Assembly (NCBI RefSeq): GCF_020907245.1
Contig: NZ_JAJJWH010000014.1
Span: 50,642 to 114,641 of the forward strand
Direction of reading: 5' to 3'
Length of the DNA stretch: 64,000 nucleotides
Source of the DNA: Pontibacter harenae
GTDB lineage: Bacteria; Bacteroidota; Bacteroidia; Cytophagales; Hymenobacteraceae
The translations under genes were made by a program, and so were the position numbers. Below, piece by piece: positions 63,951 to 64,000 of this stretch; the first letter of the stretch is position 1; every line of letters begins with the position of its first letter. The notes below the pieces were generated by a model. It saw nothing but the letters and a program-made list of their open reading frames with translations. It searched no databases and was not told the DNA's origin.

Positions 63951-64000
63951 ATCCCATAAATTTTTGGTTGTGGTTTAGAATGTATGATGTAGGAATAAAT

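Overview
The window looks like chromosomal DNA of a Bacteroidota bacterium, most likely Cytophagales and probably Hymenobacteraceae (a Pontibacter relative). The reasons are the promoter style (TTG, 17-20 bases, TAnnTTTG, seen best at 16833-16863 and 48803-48831), the weak or absent Shine-Dalgarno sites, the arginine cluster built on an acylornithine carbamoyltransferase, and many proteins of familiar Bacteroidota families (DUF349 protein, DUF1015 protein, TruC-like and RsmF-like RNA enzymes, PDZ retropepsin). The genus is an inference. Most of the window is ordinary housekeeping and transport. I found no CRISPR array, prophage, insertion sequence or defence island.

Layout. 1-8.4 kb, plus strand: serine dehydratase beta part, a TolC/HlyD efflux pair without its pump, gpsA, an acyltransferase, a Nudix enzyme and an rRNA methyltransferase. 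8.5-13.8 kb, minus strand: RlmI-like methyltransferase, an SDR with an odd tail, Maf, DUF1015, pdxH. 14-26.5 kb: yqgE, a DUF349 protein, two identical tRNA-Thr genes, a GNAT-like protein, an ion channel, a membrane hydrolase, a gene that appears to have lost its start, another SDR, a small lipoprotein, gyrA and a TPR protein. 26.5-29 kb: an AT-rich gap and a decayed aldehyde-oxidation locus (AraC regulator, aldehyde dehydrogenase, DUF779 protein, all broken). 29-35.3 kb: holin-like protein, msrA with a cation diffusion transporter, several small proteins, truC, a DnaJ-family protein and a lipoprotein-YqaE fusion.

35.4-45.1 kb is a nine-gene arginine/proline cluster on the minus strand in the order GNAT acyltransferase, argG, argC, argD, argF', argB, proC, argE, argH. 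Together these carry glutamate through N-acylated intermediates to arginine, and P5C to proline. It has a roughly 500-base divergent leader with two hairpins and contains several intergenic repeats. 45.6-48.7 kb holds a small membrane protein, a PDZ retropepsin and a ClC channel of the fluoride type.

The most informative regulatory signal is a fluoride (crcB-motif) riboswitch at 48733-48794 on the minus strand. It lies directly behind a clear promoter and directly ahead of the fluoride-type ClC gene. 49.2-52.4 kb is an apparent operon of a sodium-solute symporter, a GNAT and an alanine/ornithine racemase-like enzyme. Carbonic anhydrase and a double-domain universal stress protein follow, then the seven-gene Mrp Na+/H+ antiporter operon (54.4-60.3 kb), a metallophosphatase, a second ClC channel with CBS domains, and a TPR gene at the right edge whose start is unclear.
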